A DNA stretch of 64,000 bases from Streptomyces fodineus (GTDB lineage Bacteria; Actinomycetota; Actinomycetes; Streptomycetales; Streptomycetaceae), in the NCBI RefSeq assembly GCF_001735805.1, contig NZ_CP017248.1, positions 6,138,001 to 6,202,000 on the forward strand. The letters are read 5' to 3'. The translations under genes were made by a program, and so were the position numbers. Below the pieces are notes generated by a model. The model saw only the letters and a program-made list of their open reading frames with translations. It had not been told where the DNA came from and searched no databases. Every line of letters starts with the position of its first letter. Position 1 is the first letter of the stretch. This document shows, piece by piece, positions 42,636 to 51,532 of the stretch.

Positions 42636-43796
42636 CTAGCTCACCAGCCCCAGCTCCCGGGCGATCAGCATCCGCTGGACCTCGCTCGTGCCCTCGCCGA
42701 TCTCCAGGATCTTGGAGTCGCGCCACATGCGGGCCACGGGGTACTCGTTCATGAAGCCGTAGCCGCCGTGGATCTGGGTGGCGTCGCGGGCGTTGTCGAC
42801 GGCGATGGTGGAGGAGTAGAGCTTGGCCAGGGCCGCCTCCTTCTTGAAGGGTTCGCCCGCGACCAGGCGCGAGGCGGCGTCCCGCCAGGCCAGGCGGGCC
42901 GTGTGGGCCTTCATCTCCATGTCGGCGATCTTGAACTGGATGGCCTGGTTGGCGCCGATGGGCTTGCCGAAGGCGTGGCGTTCCTTGGCGTACTTCACCG
43001 ACTCGTCGACGCAGCCCTGGGCGAGGCCGGTCGCGAGCGCCGCGATCGCGATGCGGCCCTCGTCGAGGATGCGCAGGAACTGGGCGTAGCCCCGGCCCTC
43101 CTCGCCGAGCAGGTTGGCGGCGGGGACCCGGACATCGGCGAACGACAGCTCGCGGGTGTCGGAGGCGTTCCAGCCCACCTTCGAGTAGGGCGCGGCCACC
43201 GTGAAGCCCGGCGTGCCGGACGGGACGATGATCGCCGAGATCTGCGGCTTGCCGTCCGGCTTGCGGCCGGTCACGGCGGTCACCGTCACCAGGCCCGTGA
43301 TGTCCGTACCGGAGTTGGTGATGAAGCACTTGGAGCCGTTGATCACCCATTCGTTCGTGTCGGGGTCGAGGCGGGCCGTCGTACGCGTGGCGCCCGCGTC
43401 GCTGCCGCCGTCCGGCTCGGTCAGGCCGAACGCGCCCAGCATCTCGCCCGAGCACAGGCGGGGCAGCCACGTGCGCTTCTGCTCCTCGGTGCCGAAGAGG
43501 TGCAGCGGCATGGCGCCCAGGGAGACCCCTGCTTCGAGAGTGATCGCCACGGACGAGTCGACCCTCGCCAGTTCCTCCAGGGCGATGCCGAGCGCCAGAT
43601 AGTCGCCGCCCATGCCGCCGTACTCCTCCGGGAACGGCAGCCCGAACAGGCCCATACGGCCCATCTCGCGGACGATCTCGTACGGGAACTCGTGCCGCTC
43701 GTAGAAGTCGCCGATCTTCGGCGCCACGACGTCGTGCGCGAACTCCTCCACCGTACGGCGGAGTTCCTCCAGCTCGGGGCTGAGACGGTGGTCCAT
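42636..43796 (-). CDS. acdH: Acyl-CoA dehydrogenase of branched-chain catabolism
   Basis: A 386-residue flavoprotein (MDHRLSPELEELRRTVEEFA). Acyl-CoA dehydrogenase signatures are GAFGLTEPDGGSDAGATRTT, the FAD loop FGKPIGANQAIQFKIADME and the C-terminal QIHGGYGFMNEYPVAR. The catalytic base is the glutamate in ILEIGEGTSEV. Position beside methylcrotonyl-CoA carboxylase and HMG-CoA lyase points to isovaleryl- or isobutyryl-CoA oxidation; it matches Streptomyces AcdH as I recall it. The ATG at 43796 lies six bases beyond the stop of the lyase gene; a GTG nine bases upstream is an alternative. Confidence 0.92.
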   Translation of the reverse strand: MDHRLSPELEELRRTVEEFAHDVVAPKIGDFYERHEFPYEIVREMGRMGLFGLPFPEEYGGMGGDYLALGIALEELARVDSSVAITLEAGVSLGAMPLHLFGTEEQKRTWLPRLCSGEMLGAFGLTEPDGGSDAGATRTTARLDPDTNEWVINGSKCFITNSGTDITGLVTVTAVTGRKPDGKPQISAIIVPSGTPGFTVAAPYSKVGWNASDTRELSFADVRVPAANLLGEEGRGYAQFLRILDEGRIAIAALATGLAQGCVDESVKYAKERHAFGKPIGANQAIQFKIADMEMKAHTARLAWRDAASRLVAGEPFKKEAALAKLYSSTIAVDNARDATQIHGGYGFMNEYPVARMWRDSKILEIGEGTSEVQRMLIARELGLVS

Positions 43797-43801
43797 GCTG
43801 A

Positions 43802-44746
43802 TCACTGGTCCTTGTGGGAGAGAGCGCGGACGGTACGGGACGGGCTGGGCCGGTCCAGATGGGCGGCCATCCACACGCTTGTGGCGGTCAGACGGCCGAG
43901 GTCGACCCCGGTCTCGATGCCGAGGCCGTGCAGCATCCAGACGAGGTCCTCGGTGGCGAGGTTGCCGGTGGCGGACTTGGCGTACGGGCAGCCGCCGAGG
44001 CCTCCGGCGGAGGCGTCGATCGTCGTCACGCCGTGTTCCAGTGCCGCGTAGGTGTTCGCGAGCGCCTGGCCGTAGGTGTCGTGGAAGTGCACGCCGATCA
44101 TGTTCGTCGGCACGCCCTCCTCGTTGAGCAGGGAGAGCAGTTCGAGTACGTGGCCCGGGGTGGCCACGCCGATCGTGTCGCCGAGGCTCAGCTCGTCGCA
44201 GCCCATGTCCCGCAGGGCCGTGCAGACCCGGGCCACCTGGTGCAGGGGGACCGCCCCCTCCCAGGGGTCGCCGAAGCACATCGAGACATAGCCGCGCACG
44301 TGCACGCCCGCGTCCTTCGCCTGCCGCACCACCGGCCCGAACACGGCCAGCGACTCGTCCACCGTGCGGTTGAGGTTGGCCTTCGCGAAGGACTCGGTGG
44401 CGCTGGCGAACACGGCGACCCGGTCGGCGCCGAGCGCCAGCGCCCGGTCCAGGCCCCGCCGGTTGGGCACGAGCACCGGGAACGCGACTCCCGGAAGATC
44501 CCTGATCAGCGGGAACAGCTGCTCGGCGTCGGCGAGCTGGGGCACCCACTCGGGATGCACGAAGCTCGTCGCCTCGATCGTCGTCAGGCCCGCGTCGGCG
44601 AGCCGGCGGATGAACTCCGCCTTGATCTCGGTCGGTACGGCCTGCTTCTCGTTCTGCAGCCCGTCCCGCGCGCCGACCTCGTGGATCCGCACCCGCGCGG
44701 GCAGATCGGACGCCGGTACGACCATGGGGAGAGCGTCGGCGGTCAC
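43802..44746 (-). CDS. Hydroxymethylglutaryl-CoA lyase
   Basis: A 314-residue DRE-TIM family lyase that splits HMG-CoA to acetoacetate and acetyl-CoA, the last step of leucine breakdown. The catalytic start is HEVGARDGLQNEK, metal ligands are in VHFHDTYGQALANTYAALEH, and the lyase cysteine is in GGLGGCPYAKSATGNLATED. The GTG start overlaps the stop of the biotin carboxylase gene by four bases. No signal peptide. Confidence 0.95.
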   Translation of the reverse strand: MTADALPMVVPASDLPARVRIHEVGARDGLQNEKQAVPTEIKAEFIRRLADAGLTTIEATSFVHPEWVPQLADAEQLFPLIRDLPGVAFPVLVPNRRGLDRALALGADRVAVFASATESFAKANLNRTVDESLAVFGPVVRQAKDAGVHVRGYVSMCFGDPWEGAVPLHQVARVCTALRDMGCDELSLGDTIGVATPGHVLELLSLLNEEGVPTNMIGVHFHDTYGQALANTYAALEHGVTTIDASAGGLGGCPYAKSATGNLATEDLVWMLHGLGIETGVDLGRLTATSVWMAAHLDRPSPSRTVRALSHKDQ

Positions 44747-46761
44747 TCGGCCACCTCCTCGTGCGGGGTGATCACGGCCAGCACCTGGTCCATCGCGACC
44801 GTCGTGCCGGGAGTCACGTCCAGTTCGGCGACCGTGCCGGCGTGCGGGGCGGAGATGACGTGCTCCATCTTCATCGCCTCCACCACCAGCAGGCTCTGCC
44901 CGGCGGCCACTTCGTCACCGACGGCCACCTTCACCACGGTCACCGTGCCGGGCATGGGCGCGGTGAGGGAGTCGGCACCCGCGTGCGTGGACCGGCTGAG
45001 GGACGCGGCGACCGGGTCGTGGTCCCGCACCTGCCAGGCGTCGCCGTCCCGGCCGAGCCAGGAGCCGTCCGGCCCGGCCGTGAAGGTGTGGGAGACGCCG
45101 TCCAGCAGGAAGGTGAACCGGTGCCCGGCACCGGGACGCGGGGGCACGCCCCCGGAGCCCCGCAGCGGACTGTCCGCCCCGGGCAGCAGCAGCTCCGTCG
45201 CGCCGTCCGGCGTGTTGCGCACGCGCACGGTCACCGGCTCGTGCCCCGGCACCTGCAGATGGTGCGGTGTCCAGGCCCGTGCCCCGCCCAGCCGCCAGCC
45301 GTCGGCGGCGGCGAACGGGTTCGCCCAGCCGGAACCTGTGGCGGGCGCGAGCGTGGCCTGCCGCAGCAGCGCCGCCGCCGCGTAGACCTCCGCCGGCACC
45401 CCCTGCGGTACCAGCCCGTCCACCTCGCGCTCGACCAGACCGGTGTCCAACTCGCCCGCCACGACCGCCGGATGGGCCAGCAGCCGGCGCAGGAACCCCG
45501 CGTTGGTCTGCACGCCCAGCGTGACCGTCTCCGCGAGCGCCGCCCGGAGCCTGCGCAGCGCGGTCTCCCGGTCGGGGCCGTGGGCGATCACCTTGGACAG
45601 CATCGGGTCGTACAGGCTGCCCACCTCGGTGCCCTCATTGAGCCCGGAGTCGGTGCGGACGCCGTCGCCCTGTGGCTCGTCCAGCAGCAGGACGGTGCCG
45701 CCGGAGGGCAGGAAGCCGCGCGCGGGGTCCTCGGCGCAGATCCGGGCCTCGACGGCGTGCCCGGTGAGCGTGAGGGCGGTCTGGGCGAAGGGCAGCCGCT
45801 CGCCGGCCGCGACCCGCAGCTGCCACTCCACCAGGTCGAGGCCGGTCACCAACTCGGTGACCGGGTGCTCCACCTGGAGACGGGTGTTCATCTCCATGAA
45901 GAAGTACTGGTTGCGATCCTCACCGGAGACGATGAACTCGACCGTGCCCGCGCCCCGGTAGCCGCAACTGCGCGCCGCCTGCACGGCCGCCTCGCCCATC
46001 GCCGCGCGGGTCCGCTCGTCCAGCAGGACGGAAGGCGCCTCCTCGATGATCTTCTGGTGCCGCCGCTGGAGCGAGCACTCGCGCTCACCCAGGTGAACCA
46101 CACTCCCGTGGCCGTCGGCCAGCACCTGGATCTCGATGTGCCGGGGCCGGTCGATCCACCGCTCCACCAGCAGCGTGTCGTCGCCGAAGGAGGCGCGGGC
46201 CTCGCGGCGGGCGGCGGCGATCTCCTCGGCCAGCTTCTCGGCGTCCCGGACGAGCCGCATGCCCTTGCCGCCACCGCCGGCGGACGGCTTGAGCAGGACC
46301 GGGGTCCCGATCTGCCGTGCCGCGTCGGCCAGTTGGGCATCGGTGAGCCCGCTGCCGCTCGACCCCGGCACCACCGGCACTCCGGCCGCCGCCACCGTCT
46401 CCTTGGCCCGGATCTTGTCGCCCATGAGCGCGATCGCGTCCGCCGGCGGGCCGATGAAGACCAGCCCCGCCTCCTCGCAGGCGCGCGCGAAGCCCGCGTT
46501 CTCGGCGAGGAAGCCGTACCCGGGGTGGACGGCCTGGGCGCCGGTGCGGGCGGCGGCCTGAAGCAGCCGCTCCACCGACAGATAGCTCTCGGCGGCCGGC
46601 GCCGGACCGATCCGTACCGCCGTGTCGGCCTCCCGGACATGCCGTGCGTCCGCGTCGGCGTCGGAGAAGACCGCCACCGAGCGCACGCCCAGCGAGCGGA
46701 GCGTACGGATGACGCGTACGGCGATCTCGCCCCGGTTGGCCACCAGCACTGTGTCGAACAC
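44743..46761 (-). CDS. Acyl-CoA carboxylase alpha subunit (biotin carboxylase plus BCCP)
   Basis: A 672-residue subunit of methylcrotonyl-CoA carboxylase. Biotin carboxylase covers residues 1-450 (LVANRGEIAVRVIRTLRSLG, the ATP loop SAGGGGKGMRLV, EMNTRLQVEHPVTE). A BT-like interaction domain follows, then the C-terminal biotinyl domain with the biotinylated lysine in VEAMKMEHVI. GTG 46761 has a strong GAGGAGGGG site and gives the expected N-terminus. Eleven bases separate it from the carboxyltransferase gene. The substrate is inferred from the HMG-CoA lyase next door. Confidence 0.94.
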   Translation of the reverse strand: MFDTVLVANRGEIAVRVIRTLRSLGVRSVAVFSDADADARHVREADTAVRIGPAPAAESYLSVERLLQAAARTGAQAVHPGYGFLAENAGFARACEEAGLVFIGPPADAIALMGDKIRAKETVAAAGVPVVPGSSGSGLTDAQLADAARQIGTPVLLKPSAGGGGKGMRLVRDAEKLAEEIAAARREARASFGDDTLLVERWIDRPRHIEIQVLADGHGSVVHLGERECSLQRRHQKIIEEAPSVLLDERTRAAMGEAAVQAARSCGYRGAGTVEFIVSGEDRNQYFFMEMNTRLQVEHPVTELVTGLDLVEWQLRVAAGERLPFAQTALTLTGHAVEARICAEDPARGFLPSGGTVLLLDEPQGDGVRTDSGLNEGTEVGSLYDPMLSKVIAHGPDRETALRRLRAALAETVTLGVQTNAGFLRRLLAHPAVVAGELDTGLVEREVDGLVPQGVPAEVYAAAALLRQATLAPATGSGWANPFAAADGWRLGGARAWTPHHLQVPGHEPVTVRVRNTPDGATELLLPGADSPLRGSGGVPPRPGAGHRFTFLLDGVSHTFTAGPDGSWLGRDGDAWQVRDHDPVAASLSRSTHAGADSLTAPMPGTVTVVKVAVGDEVAAGQSLLVVEAMKMEHVISAPHAGTVAELDVTPGTTVAMDQVLAVITPHEEVAE

Positions 46762-46772
46762 GGTTCCCCTCC

Positions 46773-48389
46773 TCACATCCGGAAGACGCCGAACTGGGGG
46801 TCTCCCAGAGGCGCGTTGGCGCAGGCCGTCAGGGCGAGTCCGAGCGCCTGACGGGTTTCCAGCGGGTCGATCACGCCGTCGTCCCAGAGGCGGGCGGTGG
46901 CGTAGTAGGCGTTGCCCTGGCGCTCGTACTGCGCGCGGATCGGTGCCTTGAAGGCCTCTTCGTCCTCGACGGGCCACTGTTCGCCCCGCGCCTGAAGCTG
47001 GTCCCGTTTGACGGTCGCGAGGACGGAGGCGGCCTGCTCGCCGCCCATGACGGAGATCTTGGCGCCCGGCCACATCCACAGGAAGCGGGGGGAGTAGGCA
47101 CGGCCGCACATCGAGTAGTTGCCCGCGCCGTACGACCCGCCGACCACCACCGTCAGCTTCGGCACGCGCGTGCAGGCGACCGCCGTCACCATCTTGGCGC
47201 CGTGCTTGGCGATACCGCCGGCCTCGTAGTCCCTGCCGACCATGAACCCGGAGATGTTCTGCAGGAACACCAGGGGGATGCCGCGCTGGTCGCACAGCTC
47301 GATGAAGTGGGCGCCCTTCTGGGCCGACTCGGAGAAGAGGATGCCGTTGTTGGCGACGATCCCGACCGGGTGGCCGTGGATCCGGGCGAACCCGGTGACG
47401 AGGGTCTGCCCGAACTCGGACTTGAACTCGGCGAAACGGGAGCCGTCGGTGATACGGGCGATGATCTCGCGTACGTCGTAGGGGGTACGGGAGTCGACGG
47501 GGACGGCGCCGTACAGCCCGTACGGGTCCACCTTGGGCTCGACGGACGGCTGGACCTCCCAGGGCAGGGACTGCCGGGCCGGGAGGGTGGCGACGATGTT
47601 CCGGACGATCCTGAGGGCGTGCGCGTCGTCCTCGGCGAGGTGGTCGGTGACGCCGGAGATCCGGGAGTGGACCTCGCCGCCGCCCAGCTCCTCGGCCGTG
47701 ACGACCTCGCCGGTGGCGGCCTTCACCAGCGGCGGGCCGCCGAGGAAGATCGTCCCCTGGTTGCGGACGATCACCGCCTCGTCGCTCATGGCGGGCACGT
47801 ACGCGCCGCCGGCGGTGCAGGAGCCGAGGACGGCCGCGATCTGCGGGATCCCCGCGCCCGACATCCGGGCCTGGTTGTAGAAGATCCGCCCGAAGTGCTC
47901 CCGGTCGGGGAACACCTCGTCCTGCATCGGCAGGAAGGCGCCGCCGGAGTCGACCAGGTAGACGCAGGGCAGGCGGTTGTCGAGGGCGACCTCCTGGGCG
48001 CGCAGGTGCTTCTTCACCGTCATCGGGTAGTACGTGCCGCCCTTGACGGTCGCGTCATTGGCGACGACCACGCACTCGCGCCCGCTGACCCGGCCGATCC
48101 CGGCGATCACCCCGGCGGCCGGGGCCTGCCCGTCGTACATCCCGTCGGCCGCGAGGGGCGCCAGCTCCAGGAACGGCGACCCGGGGTCCAGCAGCGTGTC
48201 CACCCTGTCCCTCGGCAGCAGCTTGCCCCGCGCGGTGTGCCTGGCCCGCGCCTTCTCGCCGCCGCCGAGGGCCGCCGCGGCCAGCTTGGCGCGCAGTTCC
48301 CCGACGAGTGCGAGATGCGCCTCTTCGTTGGCCCGCCAGGCCTCCGACGCGGGATCTGCCGCGCTCCGGAGCTCCGGTGCCTCCTGCAT
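46773..48389 (-). CDS. Acyl-CoA carboxylase beta subunit (carboxyltransferase)
   Basis: A 538-residue carboxyltransferase with the crotonase-fold N and C halves. Oxyanion loops are around LGSCTAGGAYVPAMSDEAVI and VVGGSYGAGNYSMCGRAYSP. With the neighbouring alpha subunit it should carboxylate 3-methylcrotonyl-CoA. Sequence features such as GGTYYPMTVKKHLRAQEVAL are those of the methylcrotonyl rather than the propionyl branch. It is the first gene of the operon (carboxyltransferase, biotin carboxylase, lyase, dehydrogenase). Confidence 0.94.
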   Translation of the reverse strand: MQEAPELRSAADPASEAWRANEEAHLALVGELRAKLAAAALGGGEKARARHTARGKLLPRDRVDTLLDPGSPFLELAPLAADGMYDGQAPAAGVIAGIGRVSGRECVVVANDATVKGGTYYPMTVKKHLRAQEVALDNRLPCVYLVDSGGAFLPMQDEVFPDREHFGRIFYNQARMSGAGIPQIAAVLGSCTAGGAYVPAMSDEAVIVRNQGTIFLGGPPLVKAATGEVVTAEELGGGEVHSRISGVTDHLAEDDAHALRIVRNIVATLPARQSLPWEVQPSVEPKVDPYGLYGAVPVDSRTPYDVREIIARITDGSRFAEFKSEFGQTLVTGFARIHGHPVGIVANNGILFSESAQKGAHFIELCDQRGIPLVFLQNISGFMVGRDYEAGGIAKHGAKMVTAVACTRVPKLTVVVGGSYGAGNYSMCGRAYSPRFLWMWPGAKISVMGGEQAASVLATVKRDQLQARGEQWPVEDEEAFKAPIRAQYERQGNAYYATARLWDDGVIDPLETRQALGLALTACANAPLGDPQFGVFRM

Positions 48390-48428
48390 CCTGCGGTCCC
48401 CTCACCCAGTGGTCGTCCTGTTAATGAG

Positions 48429-48464
48429 CGTTAACCATTTCCCTCAGGTTAACGACCGCTAACC
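48429..48464. promoter_or_regulatory. TetR-type operator between the carboxylase operon and its regulator
   Basis: CGTTAACC at 48429-48436 and GGTTAACG at 48447-48454 are a perfect inverted repeat with a ten-base spacer. A third half-site-like GCTAACC is at 48458-48464. The second half overlaps the -35 region of the tetR gene. Confidence 0.75.
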
Positions 48465-48485
48465 TCGCTGTCTAGAATTAGCTGC

Positions 48486-49085
48486 ATGGTCACCAGAACC
48501 GACGCCCCCACCCGTCGCGAGCAGATCCTCAAGGAGGCCGCCCGGCTCTTCGCCGAGCGCGGCTTCCACGGCGTCGGTGTCGACGAGATAGGCGCCGCCG
48601 TGGGTATCAGCGGCCCCGGCCTGTACCGGCACTTCCCGGGCAAGGACGCGATGCTCGCCGAGCTGCTGGTCGGCATCAGCGGCCAGCTGCTGACGGGCGC
48701 GAAGCGCCGGCTGGCGGAGGCCGACGGGGACACCCGGCCCTCCGCCGTCCTTGATTCCCTGATCGAGGGCCACATCGACTTCGCCCTGGACGACCGTCCC
48801 CTCATCACCTTGCACGACCGCGAGCTGGACCGCCTGCGCGACAGCGACCGCAAGCTGGTGCGCCAGCTCCAGCGGCAGTACGTCGAGCTGTGGGTGGAGG
48901 TGGTCCGCGAGGTGTATCCGGGACTGTCGGAGCCGTCGGCCCGCTCGGCGGTCCACTCCGTCTTCGGCCTGCTGAACTCCACACCGCATCTGGGCCGCGC
49001 GGGCACGCTGCCGGGCCGGGCGGCCACCGCGGCTCTGCTGCACCGGATGGCGCGGGGCGCGTTCGCGGCGGCGGGGGAGCTGTGA
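48486..49085 (+). CDS. TetR-family regulator of acyl-CoA catabolism
   Basis: A 199-residue regulator. The helix-turn-helix is residues 10-55 (RREQILKEAARLFAERGFHG, then AVGISGPGLYRHFPGKDAML). The ligand domain is helical (LITLHDRELDRLRDSDRKLV) and resembles actinobacterial TetR proteins that sense acyl-CoA. A TAGAAT at 48473-48478 lies only seven bases before the ATG, with a possible -35 TTAACG at 48449, and there is no ribosome site, so the transcript is probably leaderless. Self-repression and control of the divergent operon are expected. Confidence 0.88.
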   Translation: MVTRTDAPTRREQILKEAARLFAERGFHGVGVDEIGAAVGISGPGLYRHFPGKDAMLAELLVGISGQLLTGAKRRLAEADGDTRPSAVLDSLIEGHIDFALDDRPLITLHDRELDRLRDSDRKLVRQLQRQYVELWVEVVREVYPGLSEPSARSAVHSVFGLLNSTPHLGRAGTLPGRAATAALLHRMARGAFAAAGEL

Positions 49086-49154
49086 GCCCTGTCGCCCCGC
49101 CCCGAGAGTGACCTGCGTCTCTGGACGCATGCTCGTACTCGCCGGTATCTTCGA

Positions 49155-49172
49155 GTGAGCAAGCGCTTAGAC
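49155..49172. promoter_or_regulatory. Possible operator before the second acyl-CoA dehydrogenase
   Basis: AAGCGCTT, an eight-base palindrome in GAGCAAGCGCTTAGAC, lies 22 bases before the gene. Similar elements control fatty-acid and lipid genes in actinobacteria. The regulator is not identified. Confidence 0.4.
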
Positions 49173-49191
49173 AGGACGTGGAGGTGGCGGC

Positions 49192-50349
49192 GTGCGCCGT
49201 ACGGTGTTCAACGAGGATCACGAGGCGTTCCGGGAGACCCTCCGCGCCTTCATCGAGGCCGAGGTCGTCCCGGTCTACGACGAGTGGTTCGCCGCCGGCC
49301 AGGCGCCGCGCGACTTCTACTACAAGCTCGGCGAGCTGGGCGTCTTCGGCATCAGCGTGCCCGAGGAGTTCGGCGGCGCGGGCCTGGACACCCACAAGTT
49401 CGAGGCGGTCATCTACGAGGAGACCGCCCGCGCCGGCGTGAACTTCGGCGGCTCCGGTGTCCACGTGCTGCTCGCCCTGCCGTACATCAAGATGCTGGCC
49501 GACGACGAGCAGAAGAAGCGCTACCTGCCGAAGTTCGTCACCGGCGAGGAGATGTGGGCCATCGCGATGACCGAGCCGGGCACCGGCTCCGACCTCGCGG
49601 GCATGAAGACCACCGCCAAGCTGAGCGAGGACGGCACCCACTACGTCCTCAACGGCGCCAAGACCTTCATCACCGGCGGCGTCCACGCCGACAAGGTGAT
49701 CGTCTGCGCCCGCACGGCCGCGCCCACCGCCGAGGACCGCCGCCACGGCATCTCCCTGTTCGCCGTGGACACCAAGTCCGAGGGCTACTCCGTCGGCCGC
49801 AAGCTCGACAAGCTGGGCCTGAAGACCTCCGACACCGCCGAGCTGGCGTTCGTCGACGTCAGGGTCCCGGTCGAGGACCTGCTCGGCGAGGAGAACAAGG
49901 GCTTCTACTACCTCGGCCACAACCTGGCCTCCGAGCGCTGGGGCATCGCCTTCGGTGCCTACGCCCAGGCCAAGGCCGCCGTCCGGTTCGCCAAGCAGTA
50001 CGTCCAGGAGCGCACCGTCTTCGGCAAGCCGGTCGCGCACTTCCAGAACACCAAGTTCGAGCTGGCCGCCTGCCAGGCCGAGGTGGACGCCGCCGAGGCC
50101 GTCGCCGACCGCGCGACCGAGGCCCTGGACGCCGGTGAGCTCACTCCGGCCGAGGCCGCCTCCGCCAAGCTGTTCTGCACCGAGGTCGCCCACCGCGTCA
50201 TCGACCGCTGCCTCCAGCTGCACGGCGGCTACGGCTACATGAACGAGTACCCGATCGCCCGCCTGTACGCGGACAACCGCGTCAACCGCATCTACGGCGG
50301 CACCAGCGAGATCATGAAGACGATCATCGCCAAGGACATGGGCCTGTAA
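49192..50349 (+). CDS. Acyl-CoA dehydrogenase
   Basis: A 385-residue flavoprotein. Signatures are AIAMTEPGTGSDLAGMKTTA, ERTVFGKPVAHFQNTKFELA and LQLHGGYGYMNEYPIARLYA, and the C-terminal NRIYGGTSEIMKTIIAKDMG holds the residues of the long-chain-type active site. It oxidises a fatty acyl-CoA at the alpha-beta bond and passes electrons to ETF. GTG 49192 follows GGAGG. The thioesterase gene starts 45 bases downstream on the same strand and may be in the same transcript. Confidence 0.93.
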   Translation: MRRTVFNEDHEAFRETLRAFIEAEVVPVYDEWFAAGQAPRDFYYKLGELGVFGISVPEEFGGAGLDTHKFEAVIYEETARAGVNFGGSGVHVLLALPYIKMLADDEQKKRYLPKFVTGEEMWAIAMTEPGTGSDLAGMKTTAKLSEDGTHYVLNGAKTFITGGVHADKVIVCARTAAPTAEDRRHGISLFAVDTKSEGYSVGRKLDKLGLKTSDTAELAFVDVRVPVEDLLGEENKGFYYLGHNLASERWGIAFGAYAQAKAAVRFAKQYVQERTVFGKPVAHFQNTKFELAACQAEVDAAEAVADRATEALDAGELTPAEAASAKLFCTEVAHRVIDRCLQLHGGYGYMNEYPIARLYADNRVNRIYGGTSEIMKTIIAKDMGL

Positions 50350-50394
50350 GACGGACCCTCGCCGCCGCAATCACTGGCCGGTACAACTAACGCC

Positions 50395-51273
50395 ATGAGT
50401 CAGGCACTTCAGGATCTCCTCGATCTGCTCGACCTCGAGCAGATCGAGGAGAACATCTTCCGCGGCCGGTCCCGCTCCGCCGTCGTACCCCGCGTCTTCG
50501 GCGGGCAGGTCGCGGCGCAGGCGCTGGTCGCCGCCGGCCGGACGGTCCCCGCGGACCGGCCCGCCCACTCCCTGCACGCGTACTTCCTGCGCCCGGGGGA
50601 CCCCGGCGCGCCGATCGTCTACACCGTGGACCGCATCCGCGACGGCCGCTCCTTCACCACCCGCCGCGTGGTCGCCGTCCAGCACGGCAAGCCGATCTTC
50701 CACCTGTCCGCGTCCTTCCAGGTGTACGAGGAGGGGCTGGAGCACCAGGCGCCCATGCCCGCCTCGCCCGACCCGGCGACCCTGCCCACCTCCCAGGAGC
50801 GGATGCGCGGCTACGGCCACCTCGCGCCCGAGGTCGTCGAGAAGTTCCTCGAGGCCCGCGAGGCGATCGACCTCAGGTACGTGGAGGAGCCGCCGTACGG
50901 GCAGTTCGGCGAGCCGCGCGAGCCGCACTCGCAGGTGTGGTTCCGCACCAACGGCAAGCTGGACTGCGCCTTTGACGAACCGTTGCTGCACGTCGTCCTC
51001 GCCACCTACGTCTCCGACATGACCCTCCTCGACTCCGTGCTGCTCGCGCACGGACGCGGCGGCTGGGCCGTGGGGGATGTCGTGGGCGCCTCCCTGGACC
51101 ACGCGATGTGGTTCCACCGTCCCTTCCGCGCCGACGAATGGCTGCTGTACGACCAGGAGTCGCCGTCCGCACACGGCGGCCGGGGCCTCGGCCAGGCGCG
51201 GATCTACACGCAGGACGGACGGCTCGCGATCACCGTCATCCAGGAGGGTGTCGTCCGCGTCCCGCGTGGCTGA
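50395..51273 (+). CDS. Acyl-CoA thioesterase II (TesB type)
   Basis: A 292-residue double hot-dog thioesterase that releases free fatty acid from acyl-CoA. The first hot-dog begins QIEENIFRGRSRSAVVPRVF and contains FGGQVAAQALVAAGRTV, HSLHAYFLRPGDP and DGRSFTTRRVVAVQHG. The second has ATYVSDMTLLDSVLLAHGRG, with the catalytic aspartate and Ser/Thr, then SLDHAMWFHRPFRADEWLLY. Length and motifs are typical of TesB. It follows the dehydrogenase gene, a logical link in fatty-acid turnover. Confidence 0.94.
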   Translation: MSQALQDLLDLLDLEQIEENIFRGRSRSAVVPRVFGGQVAAQALVAAGRTVPADRPAHSLHAYFLRPGDPGAPIVYTVDRIRDGRSFTTRRVVAVQHGKPIFHLSASFQVYEEGLEHQAPMPASPDPATLPTSQERMRGYGHLAPEVVEKFLEAREAIDLRYVEEPPYGQFGEPREPHSQVWFRTNGKLDCAFDEPLLHVVLATYVSDMTLLDSVLLAHGRGGWAVGDVVGASLDHAMWFHRPFRADEWLLYDQESPSAHGGRGLGQARIYTQDGRLAITVIQEGVVRVPRG

Positions 51274-51532
51274 TGTTGCCCTCGAGGTGCCGAGCGACCG
51301 GTGTGGCATTAGTCTCTATGAGTGAGCGCCGCAGTACACGGTGTGACCGGCCGACGGTTTCCGGATCCCGGGAATGGCAGACGTCGGCGGCGACTCCGTG
51401 CGGTCAATCCGCTGCGGTGACACCTGAAGAGCGTGCCGTGACGTCCCCCTCAGTGAGCACGGCGCCGACCATCCGCCCCGTGTCTTCCTCATGGAGCCGC
51501 GGGAGATGATGGAAACAGAAGGGTAACTTCCC
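51274..51532 (+). promoter_or_regulatory. Upstream region of the His-rich protein gene
   Basis: These 259 bases hold no gene. TGGCATTAGTCTC near 51302 may be a -10 region. GCCGTG and CACGGC (about 51436 and 51458) could form a weak hairpin in a long leader. Confidence 0.3.
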
